DNA from: DASUCS01 sp041166745
GTDB lineage: Bacteria > Actinomycetota > Acidimicrobiia > Acidimicrobiales > JACDCH01
Direction of reading: 5' to 3'
DNA length: 64,000 bases
NCBI GenBank assembly: GCA_041166745.1
Contig: JBEEGH010000003.1
Span: forward strand, 124,001 to 188,000
In this document: piece after piece, positions 25,687 to 33,937 of the stretch
How positions within the stretch are numbered: position 1 is the first letter of the stretch
Layout: the number at the start of each line of letters is the position of its first letter
Translations under genes and position numbers: made by a program
Notes under the pieces: generated by a model
Databases searched by the model: none
What the model was told of the DNA's origin: nothing
Seen by the model: only the letters and a program-made list of their open reading frames with translations

Positions 25687-26343
25687 ATGCCAGTACGTTC
25701 TGCGCGCCGCGTGTCGGTTGCGCTTCTGCTCGTCGCGGCCACGCTTGGCGCTTACTTCGTCGGGAGCCAGGCCAATGCGGCGTCGAGCCTCCCCGCAGAC
25801 AAGATGACGGCTACGGCTAGCAACACGAAGGTACAGGGCCCGAACACCGATCAGATTCTCATGTCGGCGAAGATGAAGACGTCAACTCCCGCGGACCTCG
25901 TGCTACAGGTGACGGCCGAGTGCACGATCCTGAGCCAGATCACCAACATGGGAAGCACAACGCAGAGCTACATCGCCACGGTCGAATTGTGGATCGAGAT
26001 TGACGGCCGCCCGGTTCCGGTCGTCCCGCCCGCCTCCGGCTCGGGAGCGTCGTCCGGTGGGCCGGCTTCCGATGACAACGGCCGCGTCGTCTTCTGCAAC
26101 CGGGAGTTCACCCGCACGACCGTGTACGACAGTCAGAACGAGAGCATCAAAGACGTGCAGAACACCGAGCAGGCCAACGCCTTCAACTGGGTGGCGATGA
26201 ACGTTGGCAACGGTGTGCACGAAATCGTGGTGAAGGCGCACTTTACGGACACGAACGGCGCAGACACGTTCGCCCACGGCGTCGTCGACAAGCGCTCGCT
26301 GAACGTCAACGTGACGAACTACTTGATCGCCCAGCAGCCATAG
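25687..26343 (+). CDS. Exported protein of unknown function
   Basis: Protein of 218 residues with a signal peptide (VRSARRVSVALLLVAATLGAY to about residue 30, likely cut after ANA). The mature part is beta-rich, with a Ser/Gly/Ala loop in the middle (SGSGASSGGPAS), two cysteines and no known motif. The ATG at 25687 is preferred over GTG 25678 because AGGGGG lies at a good distance from it. It shares a near-identical promoter with the next gene and ends in a strong hairpin at 26362-26400. Confidence 0.7.
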   Translation: MPVRSARRVSVALLLVAATLGAYFVGSQANAASSLPADKMTATASNTKVQGPNTDQILMSAKMKTSTPADLVLQVTAECTILSQITNMGSTTQSYIATVELWIEIDGRPVPVVPPASGSGASSGGPASDDNGRVVFCNREFTRTTVYDSQNESIKDVQNTEQANAFNWVAMNVGNGVHEIVVKAHFTDTNGADTFAHGVVDKRSLNVNVTNYLIAQQP

Positions 26344-26361
26344 AAGGTCACGCACACTGAG

Positions 26362-26400
26362 CGAAGGGACGGCCACTGAGGGGAACGGGCCGTCCCTTCG
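26362..26400 (+). terminator. Hairpin terminator after the exported-protein gene
   Basis: A perfect 13-bp stem, CGAAGGGACGGCC paired with GGCCGTCCCTTCG, has a 13-nt loop and is followed by a T-rich stretch (TTCGCTTCTG). It lies 19 nt after the stop at 26343. Confidence 0.75.
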
Positions 26401-26456
26401 TTCGCTTCTGATGTGCGGAAAATTCGGACCTTTCGGAAACCTTCATAGCGAAAGAA

Positions 26457-26482
26457 GGAACGTTTCCGCGACGCGACGAACC
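26457..26482 (+). promoter_or_regulatory. Putative ECF-sigma promoter GGAAC-N15-CGAACC (second copy)
   Basis: The -35-like and -10-like blocks and the 15-nt spacing are identical to the promoter at 25610, while the spacer differs in sequence. It lies 47 nt before the GTG at 26530. A TCGGAA sequence lies 24 nt upstream of GGAAC, as in the first copy. Confidence 0.5.
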
Positions 26483-26529
26483 CTGGTCCATCCCCTCCAG
26501 GGTGGGGGCGGACGAGGGAGGACACATAC

Positions 26530-26919
26530 GTGAAGAAGTTCCTGATCGCAGCCGTTCTCGCCACTCTGGTCGCCAGCGGCGCCGGCCTCGGCGTCAGCCA
26601 GGCAAAGAGCTCGAACTCTGGCGGCAACCCCGGCCCGAACGGCAGCAACGAGCACGGCCTGTGCACGGCGTATTTCAACGGCCAGAAGAACGGTCACGAC
26701 AAGAACGGCAACCCGCCGCCGTTTGCGGCGCTGCTGGTCGCGGCGGATTCGACTCCCGATGACGGGAACGTCGCAACGACGCAGGACGTCTTCAACTACT
26801 GCACGGATCCCGCAACGAACCCAAAGGGCATCGGTGGGAATCCCGACGAGAACGGTCGGTTCACCGACTGCTTCACGGACACCAACAACGACTCGAGTGA
26901 CGACTGCACCGACGGCTGA
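26530..26919 (+). CDS. Small exported acidic protein, unknown function
   Basis: Protein of 129 residues read from GTG 26530 after a GAGGGAGGA ribosome-binding site. A clear signal peptide (MKKFLIAAVLATLVASGAGLGVSQA) precedes an Asn/Asp/Gly-rich mature part (GGNPGPNGSNEHG, DTNNDSSDDCTDG) with four cysteines. The low-complexity acidic tail could bind metal ions; no family is recognised. It is expressed from the second copy of the ECF-like promoter and ends at a strong bidirectional terminator. Confidence 0.7.
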   Translation: MKKFLIAAVLATLVASGAGLGVSQAKSSNSGGNPGPNGSNEHGLCTAYFNGQKNGHDKNGNPPPFAALLVAADSTPDDGNVATTQDVFNYCTDPATNPKGIGGNPDENGRFTDCFTDTNNDSSDDCTDG

Positions 26920-26936
26920 TCATTCCTAGAGCGCTA

Positions 26937-26965
26937 GAAGAAGGGCCCCTTTGGGGCCCTTCTTC
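26937..26965. terminator. Bidirectional terminator
   Basis: A perfect 13-bp stem, GAAGAAGGGCCCC / GGGGCCCTTCTTC, with a TTT loop separates the convergent genes ending at 26919 and 26970 and can serve both. Confidence 0.8.
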
Positions 26966-26969
26966 GCGT

Positions 26970-27719
26970 CTACCCAGGAAACCCTGCGGGTTGATCGTTG
27001 TCGGGCATGTCGTCGCGAGCGGCGACGTTGGTGCCCATCACCTCGCTGCGGCCCCACTCGGACGCCAGCGACCAACGGAAGCTCGATGCTCGTTGTAGAT
27101 GGGCGAGGGGGAATCGGATCACGACCTCGTCGCCTTCGACGGTGATCGTGACGAAGGACTTCTCCAGGAACGCCGCGAAGTTGGTGCGATCGTCGAAGTA
27201 CGACCCGCCCCAGCCGCCCGATGCGAGGTTGGCCCAGACCTCGTAGTCGATGACGCCGTCGCCGTCGACGTCGTAGAACGACGCGATGTTCATCGTGTGA
27301 TTCGCGTCCGTCGTGGTCGGCGCGACTCCGCCTCCCACCTCGACCCGCAACTCGTAGCCCGCGCCGGAGCGCGTCAACGCCGCACCCGCGAGGTCGGCCC
27401 ATGGCGGCGGCGGATCGACTGAGAAGGTGCGGTCGCCGACGGGATCGATCACCGATGCGAATGTTGTCGGCTCCGGCGCAGTCGTGGCGGTGCCTTCCGC
27501 GATCGTGGACTCCGCGGTCGACCCTTCGGAGCCGGAGACGAACTCAGATCCCAGAGTCGATGTCGACTCCTCTCGCGGGAACGTTGGCGCGAGTCCGCGC
27601 TCGGACGTCCCGCTTGACGGCGTGTTGGCACCCTCCGGCGTACGGATGAACAACAACCAGAACGCGAGCACGAGGGCGAGTGCGACGGCGATCCCGCCGA
27701 GAACGCGCCTATCGCGCAA
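26970..27719 (-). CDS. Membrane-anchored or exported hypothetical protein
   Basis: Protein of 249 residues. An N-terminal helix (VLGGIAVALALVLAFWLLFI) is followed by a Ser/Thr/Glu-rich linker to about residue 85, then a beta-rich domain with YDVDGDGVIDYEVW, a DxDxDG calcium-loop-like segment. No family is recognised. The gene overlaps the end of metH by 11 nt on the same strand, so it is made from the metH transcript, but no functional link is evident. It ends at the bidirectional terminator. Confidence 0.65.
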   Translation of the reverse strand: MRDRRVLGGIAVALALVLAFWLLFIRTPEGANTPSSGTSERGLAPTFPREESTSTLGSEFVSGSEGSTAESTIAEGTATTAPEPTTFASVIDPVGDRTFSVDPPPPWADLAGAALTRSGAGYELRVEVGGGVAPTTTDANHTMNIASFYDVDGDGVIDYEVWANLASGGWGGSYFDDRTNFAAFLEKSFVTITVEGDEVVIRFPLAHLQRASSFRWSLASEWGRSEVMGTNVAARDDMPDNDQPAGFPG

Positions 27720-30700
27720 CGAAGTACTTGGCCTTGGGGTGGTGGAGGATGATCGCTGAGGTCGTCTGCTCGGGCTGGTACTGGTAGCCGGTCTCCTCGG
27801 AGCACACGAGGCCGATGCGCTCGCCGTCGACCAACTGGAGCACCGTCGTGTTGTCTTCGAGGTCTGGGCACGCGGGGTAGCCCCACGAATAGCGACCGCC
27901 GCGATATTGCTGGCGGAACAGCCCCGCGAGCGACGGACCGTCCTCGTCGGCGAATCCCCACTCCTCGCGGATGCGTCGGTGCCAGTACTCGGCCAAGGCT
28001 TCTGCCATCTCGACGCCGAGGCCGTGGAGGTGCAGGTACTCGTTGTAGCGGTCGTCGGCGAACAGCTTGGCCGTCGCCTCTGACACTGCAGGTCCCATCG
28101 TCACGATGTGGAAGGCGACGTAGTCGACCTCGCTCGTCTCGATCGGGCGCACGAAGTCGGCAATGCACAGGAATGGCGCCTTGGTCTGGCGCGGGAACGA
28201 CAATCGCGTCACCTCACGGTCGCGTGAGTCGTCCTCCCAGATCACGATGTCGTTGCCGTCGCCGGACGCGGGGAAGTAGCCGTATACCACCGCCGGCTGC
28301 AGCAGGTCGGCGGCCTTCGCCTTGGCCAGTTCCTCCCGCAGAACGGGACGGATCCGCTCCTTGAATGCCGCGTCGTCTTCACCCTCTTCAGGCCGGTAGC
28401 CCCACTGGTTGCGGAACAGCGCGGTCTCGTTGACGAAGGCGGCGATGTCGTCGAGGGCGAGACCCTTCACCACCCGAGAGCCCGTGAACGGTGGGACGAA
28501 GATCTCGTTGGTTTCCTCGACATCGGGAGACCGAACAGGAATCGGCACCGAGTCGGTCGTGGACTCGTTGAGTCCGAGCGAAGCACGCGAGGGCACCCGC
28601 GATTCGGACGGCACCCGGCCCCAGTCGGGGTCGTCGTCGGTCGTTCCACGGCGCACCGCGCCGAGCCGGTCCATCACGTTGAGGCCCTCGAACGCGTCCT
28701 TGCCGTAGAAGAGCCGCCCCTCGTACACGTCGCGCAGGTCCCGCTCGACGTACGACCGCGTGAGCGCCGCGCCGCCGAGCAAGATCGGAATCTCTGACAG
28801 GCCGCGCGAGTTCAGTTCTTCCAAGTTGTCGCGCATGATGAGCGTCGATTTCACCAACAGACCGCTCATGCCGATGGCGTCGGCCTTGACCTCGAGGGCC
28901 TTGTCGATCATCTCGGTGATCGACACCTTGATGCCGAGGTTGTGCACCTCGTAGCCGTTGTTGGTGAGGATGATGTCGACGAGGTTCTTGCCGATGTCGT
29001 GCACGTCGCCCTTCACCGTGGCGAGCACGATCGAACCCTTGCCGGCGCCCTCGGCGACCTTCTCCATGTGCGGCTCGAGGTAGGCGACCGACGCTTTCAT
29101 CGTCTCGGCCGACTGCAACACGAATGGGAGCTGCATCTGACCCGAGCCGAACAGCTCGCCGACGACCTTCATGCCCTCGAGCAAGACCTCGTTGATGATG
29201 TCGAGTGCCGTGATGCCGCTGGCGAGCGCTTCGTCGAGGTCGTCGGTGAGCCCATCGCGGTCGCCGTCGATGATCCGCTGTGAGAGGCGCTTCTCGAGCG
29301 ACCAGTCGGAGCGGTCTTCCTTCACCGTTGCGGTGGTCTCGACGTCTTCGAACAAGGCCATCAAGGCCTGCAGGGGGTCGTAGCCCTTCGACTCGTCGCG
29401 ACGGTCGTAGATGAGGTCGAGGCAGACCTGCACCTGCTCGTCGGGAATCCGGTTGAGCGGCATGATCCGTGCCGCGTGCACGATGGCGGAGTCGAGCCCA
29501 GCATCGCGGCATTCGTTCAGGAACACGGAGTTGAGCACGTGGCGGGCCGCGGGCTTCAAGCCGAACGACACGTTCGACAACCCGAGCACCGTGGACACGC
29601 CGGGTAGCTCGGCCTTGATGCGACGGATCGCATCGATGGTGGCCATACCGTCGCCGCGCAGGTCTTCACCGCCGGTCGAGAGCGGGAACGTCAGCGCGTC
29701 GAAGATCAGATCGCTGGACTCGAGGCCGTACCGAGTCGTGGCCAGTTCGTGGATGCGGTGGGCGACGCGCAGCTTCCATTCGACGTCGCGCGCTTGGCCT
29801 TCCTCGTCGATCAGGAGGCAGATGACGGCAGCGCCGTACTCGCGGGCGAGGTTCATGACGCGGTCGAAGCGCGTGCCCTCGCCTTCGCCATCTTCGAGGT
29901 TGGCGGAGTTGAGGATGGCGCGGCCGCCGAGCCACTGCAATCCCGCCTCGATGACGGGCGACTCGGTGGAGTCGAGAACGAGCGGGACCGTTGCCTGTGT
30001 CGCGAAACGCGACGCGATCTCGTCCATGTCGATGGCGCCGTCGCGGCCCACGTAGTCGACGCAGACGTCGAGGACGTGGGCCCCTTCCTTCTCCTGCTCG
30101 CGCGCCATCTGCACGCACGAGTCCCAGTCGGCTTCGAGCATCGCGTCTCGGAACTTCCGCGACCCGTTGGCGTTGGTGCGCTCGCCGATCGACAGGTACG
30201 TGATGTCTTGCGCGAAGGGCGTGAACGAGTAGATCGACGCCGCGCCCGGCTCGTGCTCCGGCTCGCGCAACTTCGGCGTGAGATCGTGACATTTCTCGAC
30301 GACCGCCCGAAGGTGTTCCGGCGTGGTACCACAGCAACCACCGACGACGTGCACGCCCAACTCGGTGATGAATCGATGGTGGTAGTCGGCCAGCTGCTCG
30401 GGCGTGAGGTCGTAATGCATCTTGCCGTCGACCACCGACGGCAGCCCGGCGTTGGGGATGCACGAGATCGGCATGCGCGCGTGCTGTGAGAGATGACGCA
30501 GGTGCTCCGTCATCTCCGCGGGGCCTGTCGCGCAGTTGAGACCGACGATGTCGGCCCTCATCGAATCCATCACGCACAACGCCGCCGCGATCTCTGTACC
30601 GGGCAGCATGCGCCCCGTGAGCTCGACCGTGACCTGCACCTGGATCGGCACCTCGCGGCCCATTGCGGCCATCGCGCGACGGGCGCCGATCATGCCCGCT

Positions 30701-31200
30701 TTGAGGCCGAGGAGATCGAACTGCGTCTCGACGAGGAGCAGATCGACACCGCCCTCGAGCAGCGCGCGGCACTGCTCTTCGTACGCGTCGCGCAGCTCCG
30801 CGAAACGGATCTGCCCGAGCGAGGCGAACTTCGTGCCTGGTCCGATCGAGCCCGCGACGTAACGGCCGTAGCCATCGGCCACCTCGCGGGCGAGTTGTGC
30901 GGCCTTGAGGTTGATCTCGTAGGTCTTGTCGGCGATGTCGTACTCGCCGAGGGGAACGGCGAACGCCCCGAAGGTGGCCGTCTCGATCACGTCGACGCCG
31001 ACCTTGAAGAAGTCTTCGTGCATCTTCGTGACGAGATCGGGCCGGGTGAGCACGAGGATCTCGTTGCACCCCTCGAGTGCCGGTCCGCCGAAATCGTCGG
31101 CTGTGAGGCCCTCTTGCTGCATGTACGTGCCAAAAGCGCCGTCGAAGATCACGACGCGCTCTCGCGCAGCATCCAGATAGGAGGGCTCGGCCGGGGGCAT
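27709..31200 (-). CDS. metH: Cobalamin-dependent methionine synthase
   Basis: Cytoplasmic enzyme of 1163 residues that moves methyl from 5-methyltetrahydrofolate to homocysteine via cobalamin. Domains in order: homocysteine domain with zinc ligands in GLNCATGP and GGCCGTT; pterin-binding domain (about 340-600, SIGERTNANGSRKF); cobalamin cap and B12 domain with the axial-His motif in VKGDVHDIGKNLVDI; SAM-binding reactivation domain with RYSWGYPACPDL. Length is normal for MetH. The ATG at 31200 was chosen because homology begins there and a TAGAAT box lies 7 nt upstream. It is divergent from the cobalamin adenosyltransferase gene. Confidence 0.95.
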   Translation of the reverse strand: MPPAEPSYLDAARERVVIFDGAFGTYMQQEGLTADDFGGPALEGCNEILVLTRPDLVTKMHEDFFKVGVDVIETATFGAFAVPLGEYDIADKTYEINLKAAQLAREVADGYGRYVAGSIGPGTKFASLGQIRFAELRDAYEEQCRALLEGGVDLLLVETQFDLLGLKAGMIGARRAMAAMGREVPIQVQVTVELTGRMLPGTEIAAALCVMDSMRADIVGLNCATGPAEMTEHLRHLSQHARMPISCIPNAGLPSVVDGKMHYDLTPEQLADYHHRFITELGVHVVGGCCGTTPEHLRAVVEKCHDLTPKLREPEHEPGAASIYSFTPFAQDITYLSIGERTNANGSRKFRDAMLEADWDSCVQMAREQEKEGAHVLDVCVDYVGRDGAIDMDEIASRFATQATVPLVLDSTESPVIEAGLQWLGGRAILNSANLEDGEGEGTRFDRVMNLAREYGAAVICLLIDEEGQARDVEWKLRVAHRIHELATTRYGLESSDLIFDALTFPLSTGGEDLRGDGMATIDAIRRIKAELPGVSTVLGLSNVSFGLKPAARHVLNSVFLNECRDAGLDSAIVHAARIMPLNRIPDEQVQVCLDLIYDRRDESKGYDPLQALMALFEDVETTATVKEDRSDWSLEKRLSQRIIDGDRDGLTDDLDEALASGITALDIINEVLLEGMKVVGELFGSGQMQLPFVLQSAETMKASVAYLEPHMEKVAEGAGKGSIVLATVKGDVHDIGKNLVDIILTNNGYEVHNLGIKVSITEMIDKALEVKADAIGMSGLLVKSTLIMRDNLEELNSRGLSEIPILLGGAALTRSYVERDLRDVYEGRLFYGKDAFEGLNVMDRLGAVRRGTTDDDPDWGRVPSESRVPSRASLGLNESTTDSVPIPVRSPDVEETNEIFVPPFTGSRVVKGLALDDIAAFVNETALFRNQWGYRPEEGEDDAAFKERIRPVLREELAKAKAADLLQPAVVYGYFPASGDGNDIVIWEDDSRDREVTRLSFPRQTKAPFLCIADFVRPIETSEVDYVAFHIVTMGPAVSEATAKLFADDRYNEYLHLHGLGVEMAEALAEYWHRRIREEWGFADEDGPSLAGLFRQQYRGGRYSWGYPACPDLEDNTTVLQLVDGERIGLVCSEETGYQYQPEQTTSAIILHHPKAKYFVAR

Positions 31201-31207
31201 CCGGACG

Positions 31208-31213
31208 ATTCTA
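31208..31213 (-). promoter_or_regulatory. Putative leaderless -10 box of metH (TAGAAT)
   Basis: Read on the minus strand, TAGAAT is followed by exactly 7 nt and then the metH ATG, with no Shine-Dalgarno sequence. This 36-bp divergent gap shows no room for a cobalamin riboswitch. Confidence 0.5.
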
Positions 31214-31236
31214 CGGGGCGTACGCTGCGACCCCTG

Positions 31237-31779
31237 ATGCGGATTTACACCCGGAAGGGCGACGACGGCACCACCGGGCTGCTGTACGGCGGGCGGGTCG
31301 CCAAGGATGCGCCCGCGCCGACGGCCTACGGCGACGTCGACGAAGCCCAAGCAGTGCTGGGACTGGCGCGGGCGGAGTGCGCCAGGGGGAGTGAGCTCGA
31401 TGAGCTGCTGATCGCGCTCGAGGGCGATCTGTGGGTGCTCATGGCCGAGCTCGCGACCGAGCCTGCGAACCGGCACAAGCTCGTCGAGGGAGCCAGTCTC
31501 GTCACCACGGAGATGGTGACGGCGCTCGAGCAACGCATCGACGAGCTGTCCGAACGCTTCGAGCCTCCGACCGAATTCGTGGTGCCCGGCCAGACCCGGA
31601 TCAGCGCGCTGCTGGACGTCGGCCGTACCGTCGTGCGCCGTGCGGAGCGCCAGTCACTCGCTGTCGCCACGGAGGGCTCGCAGGTCGTGCCCTACCTCAA
31701 CAGACTTTCCGATCTCTTGTGGACGATGGCCCGCTGGCAAGAGGGAGAGTCGCTACCCACCAAGGAGACTCGCAGCTGA
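31237..31779 (+). CDS. pduO: PduO-type ATP:cob(I)alamin adenosyltransferase
   Basis: Enzyme of 180 residues that makes adenosylcobalamin, the cofactor of methylmalonyl-CoA mutase, whose gene lies at the right end of the window. N-terminal MRIYTRKGDDGTTGLLYGGRVAKD is the ATP-binding signature. TEFVVPG and the helix VVRRAERQSLAVA with the catalytic Arg are also present. The ATG at 31237 is fixed by homology; the open frame upstream lies within metH territory. Its stop overlaps the pepA start by 1 nt. Confidence 0.93.
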   Translation: MRIYTRKGDDGTTGLLYGGRVAKDAPAPTAYGDVDEAQAVLGLARAECARGSELDELLIALEGDLWVLMAELATEPANRHKLVEGASLVTTEMVTALEQRIDELSERFEPPTEFVVPGQTRISALLDVGRTVVRRAERQSLAVATEGSQVVPYLNRLSDLLWTMARWQEGESLPTKETRS

Positions 31780-33152
31780 TGCAATTCGATCTCGTTCGAG
31801 CCGTACCCGACGACGCGGACATCGTTGTCGAAGGCGTCACGGCCGATGCCGTGCCGAAGGACCCGACGATCGCGGCCTCGGGCTTCGAGGGGAAGGAAGG
31901 GCAGACCGTGTGGTTGCCCGGGCGGCTCCTCGTCGGCCTCGGCGAAGGCGACGACAGTGTGCGTCGTGCCGCGGCGATCGCCGCGCGCGCAGTGGCCAGG
32001 TGCAAGAACGTCGCAACCACATTGCCGCCGTCGCAGGCCCTCGCCGAAGGTTTCGAGCTCGGCGCCTATCAGTTCAACAAGTACCGGTCGAAGCCGAGAC
32101 CCAATCGGATCGAACGAGTGTCGGTGATCGCTGGGGGAGGAGCGAGGGCCACGGCCGCGATGCAACGCGGGAAGCGCATCGCTGAAGCCGTCAAGGTCGC
32201 GCGCGACCTCGTGAACGAGCCCGGCGGCTCGCTCACTGCGCCCGCATTCGCCGACGCGATCCAAGAGATCGCCGAGCAGTCAAAGCTCCGCGTGAAGGTG
32301 CTCGACGAAGTGGCCATCAGGAAGGCCGGGTACAACGGGCTGCTCGCGGTGAACAAGGGTTCCGAGCATCCGCCGCGATGGGTCGAGCTGACGTATCAGC
32401 CTGCGGGCGCGAAGGCGACGGCCGCGACGGTTGCCCTCGTCGGCAAGGGCATCACGTTCGACTCGGGCGGTCTGTCGATCAAACCCACCGAAGGCATGAT
32501 CGGCATGAAGGGCGACATGGGTGGCGCCGCCGCGATCGTCGGCGCGCTGTCGGCCGCGAAAGACCTCGGAATCAAGGTGCGCGTGCGCGCGTTCATGCCG
32601 CTCACCGACAACATGCTCGGCGGCGACGCACAGCGCGTGGGCGACGTGATCACCTACAAGAACGGCACCACCGTCGAAGTGCTCAACACCGATGCGGAAG
32701 GGCGACTCGTCCTCGCCGACGCGTTGATCGCCGCAAGCAAGGAGAAGCCGGCGGCCATCGTCGATCTCGCGACGCTGACCGGCGCGCAAGTCGTGGCGCT
32801 GGGCAAGAAGGTCGCCGCGGTACTCGGCAACCACGACGGTTGGATCGAGCAGGTCCGCAACGCAGGCAACGCGTCCGGCGAGCCGATCTGGCCGCTGCCG
32901 ATGTGGGACGGGTACCGCCGCGATCTCGACTCGACCGTGGCCGACATGAAGAACATCGGCAACCGCTGGGCCGGAACGATCGTCGCCGCCCTGTTCCTCA
33001 AGGAGTTCGTGCCCGACGACCAGCCGTGGGCACATCTCGACATCGCGGGCCCGGCGTGGGCCGACAACGACGACGCCGAGGTCTCTGCCGGCGGTACCGG
33101 CTTCGGCGTCCGCACGATCCTCGAACTCCTCCGCACGTACAGGCGCCCTTAG
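31779..33152 (+). CDS. pepA: Leucyl aminopeptidase (M17)
   Basis: Cytoplasmic two-metal aminopeptidase of 457 residues. The C-terminal M17 catalytic domain has GKGITFDSGGLSIKP, the metal- and bicarbonate-binding signature NTDAEGRL, and the later TGAQVVALG. The N-terminal macro-like domain (1-150) is shorter in motif content, as is usual. The start is ATG 31779, coupled to pduO (TGATG). It ends 4 nt before a large palindrome that probably serves as terminator for both strands. Confidence 0.93.
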   Translation: MQFDLVRAVPDDADIVVEGVTADAVPKDPTIAASGFEGKEGQTVWLPGRLLVGLGEGDDSVRRAAAIAARAVARCKNVATTLPPSQALAEGFELGAYQFNKYRSKPRPNRIERVSVIAGGGARATAAMQRGKRIAEAVKVARDLVNEPGGSLTAPAFADAIQEIAEQSKLRVKVLDEVAIRKAGYNGLLAVNKGSEHPPRWVELTYQPAGAKATAATVALVGKGITFDSGGLSIKPTEGMIGMKGDMGGAAAIVGALSAAKDLGIKVRVRAFMPLTDNMLGGDAQRVGDVITYKNGTTVEVLNTDAEGRLVLADALIAASKEKPAAIVDLATLTGAQVVALGKKVAAVLGNHDGWIEQVRNAGNASGEPIWPLPMWDGYRRDLDSTVADMKNIGNRWAGTIVAALFLKEFVPDDQPWAHLDIAGPAWADNDDAEVSAGGTGFGVRTILELLRTYRRP

Positions 33153-33155
33153 CGG

Positions 33156-33203
33156 TTTTCCCTGGCCGGGCAACACAAAAACGTGTCTGTTGGCCAGGGA
33201 AAA
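33156..33203. terminator. Long palindrome, probable bidirectional terminator
   Basis: A perfect 12-bp stem (TTTTCCCTGGCC / GGCCAGGGAAAA) encloses a second stem ACAC/GTGT with an A-rich loop. Because the stem base is T-rich on one arm and A-rich on the other, both convergent transcripts (pepA and the gene at 33214) would end in U-runs. The tip resembles that of the palindrome at 14404-14451. Confidence 0.7.
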
Positions 33204-33213
33204 ACTGATTTGG

Positions 33214-33852
33214 TCAGGCGGCTGGGGTGTCGTCGGGGGACCAGGCTTCGGCGGCGGCCTTGGCTTCGGAGTGACGGCGCCATGCCCACGCGGTCGCCTC
33301 GCGAGCGGCGATCGGATGGAAGCGCCATCGATGCAACTGTCTCTCCGCGCCCTCCACGTCTTCGCCGAGCTCGAGCAGGCTCAGCGCGAGGCGCCGCGCC
33401 CGTAGCTTGAGCCGCTCGTCGTGCTGCGCGGGATCTTCCTGCCACTCACGATGCTGCAGCTGCAACGGCTCGGGCAGGCGCGTGACTTGACCGCGCGTGA
33501 GCGGTGGCAGCTTGCGGCGCGCCAACAACACGTGATCGGCGGCGTCGAGGTGCACGAGATGGAACTGCACGCACCGGCTGATCGTGCGCAGGAACGGCGA
33601 GTTGCGTCCGCCCTTCATCCCGAGCCCGAGCGCTTTGGCGGTGTCGGTCAGCGAGAGCTCGAAGCCGGACGGATGCGCCTCGAGCTCGGTGGCGAGGCGT
33701 CGGAGAAAAACGACGGAGCTCGGTCCGAGCACGCCGAGCCAGAATCGCTCGACGTAGGGAGATCGGGGATCATGGCCGACCTGATCGAGTACCGAATCAG
33801 GCCATGGACGGACGGTGAGGTGTTGCGGGGTGTCGGGAATGGCGACGAGCAT
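33214..33852 (-). CDS. Conserved-type hypothetical protein, possibly DNA binding
   Basis: Protein of 212 residues, without signal or membrane segment. Its middle (residues 55-95, ELSLTDTAKALGLGMKGGRN onward) has the look of a helix-turn-helix, and the region after residue 115 is very basic and Leu/Arg/His-rich (LPEPLQLQHREWQED). I do not recognise a named family. The start at 33852 is preceded by a GGAGG-like sequence. It is divergent from the sirtuin gene and convergent with pepA. Confidence 0.6.
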   Translation of the reverse strand: MLVAIPDTPQHLTVRPWPDSVLDQVGHDPRSPYVERFWLGVLGPSSVVFLRRLATELEAHPSGFELSLTDTAKALGLGMKGGRNSPFLRTISRCVQFHLVHLDAADHVLLARRKLPPLTRGQVTRLPEPLQLQHREWQEDPAQHDERLKLRARRLALSLLELGEDVEGAERQLHRWRFHPIAAREATAWAWRRHSEAKAAAEAWSPDDTPAA

Positions 33853-33937
33853 TGGGATGCCTCCAAGGAGCGAAGTCGCATGGAGGGGAAGAAGTACGTC
33901 TCAGTGAGTTTCATTCATTTTCATGCAGGACGTCAAG

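Noticed and set aside
31201..31236. Cobalamin riboswitch between metH and pduO
   Set aside because: The divergent gap is 36 bp and contains only promoter-like boxes.
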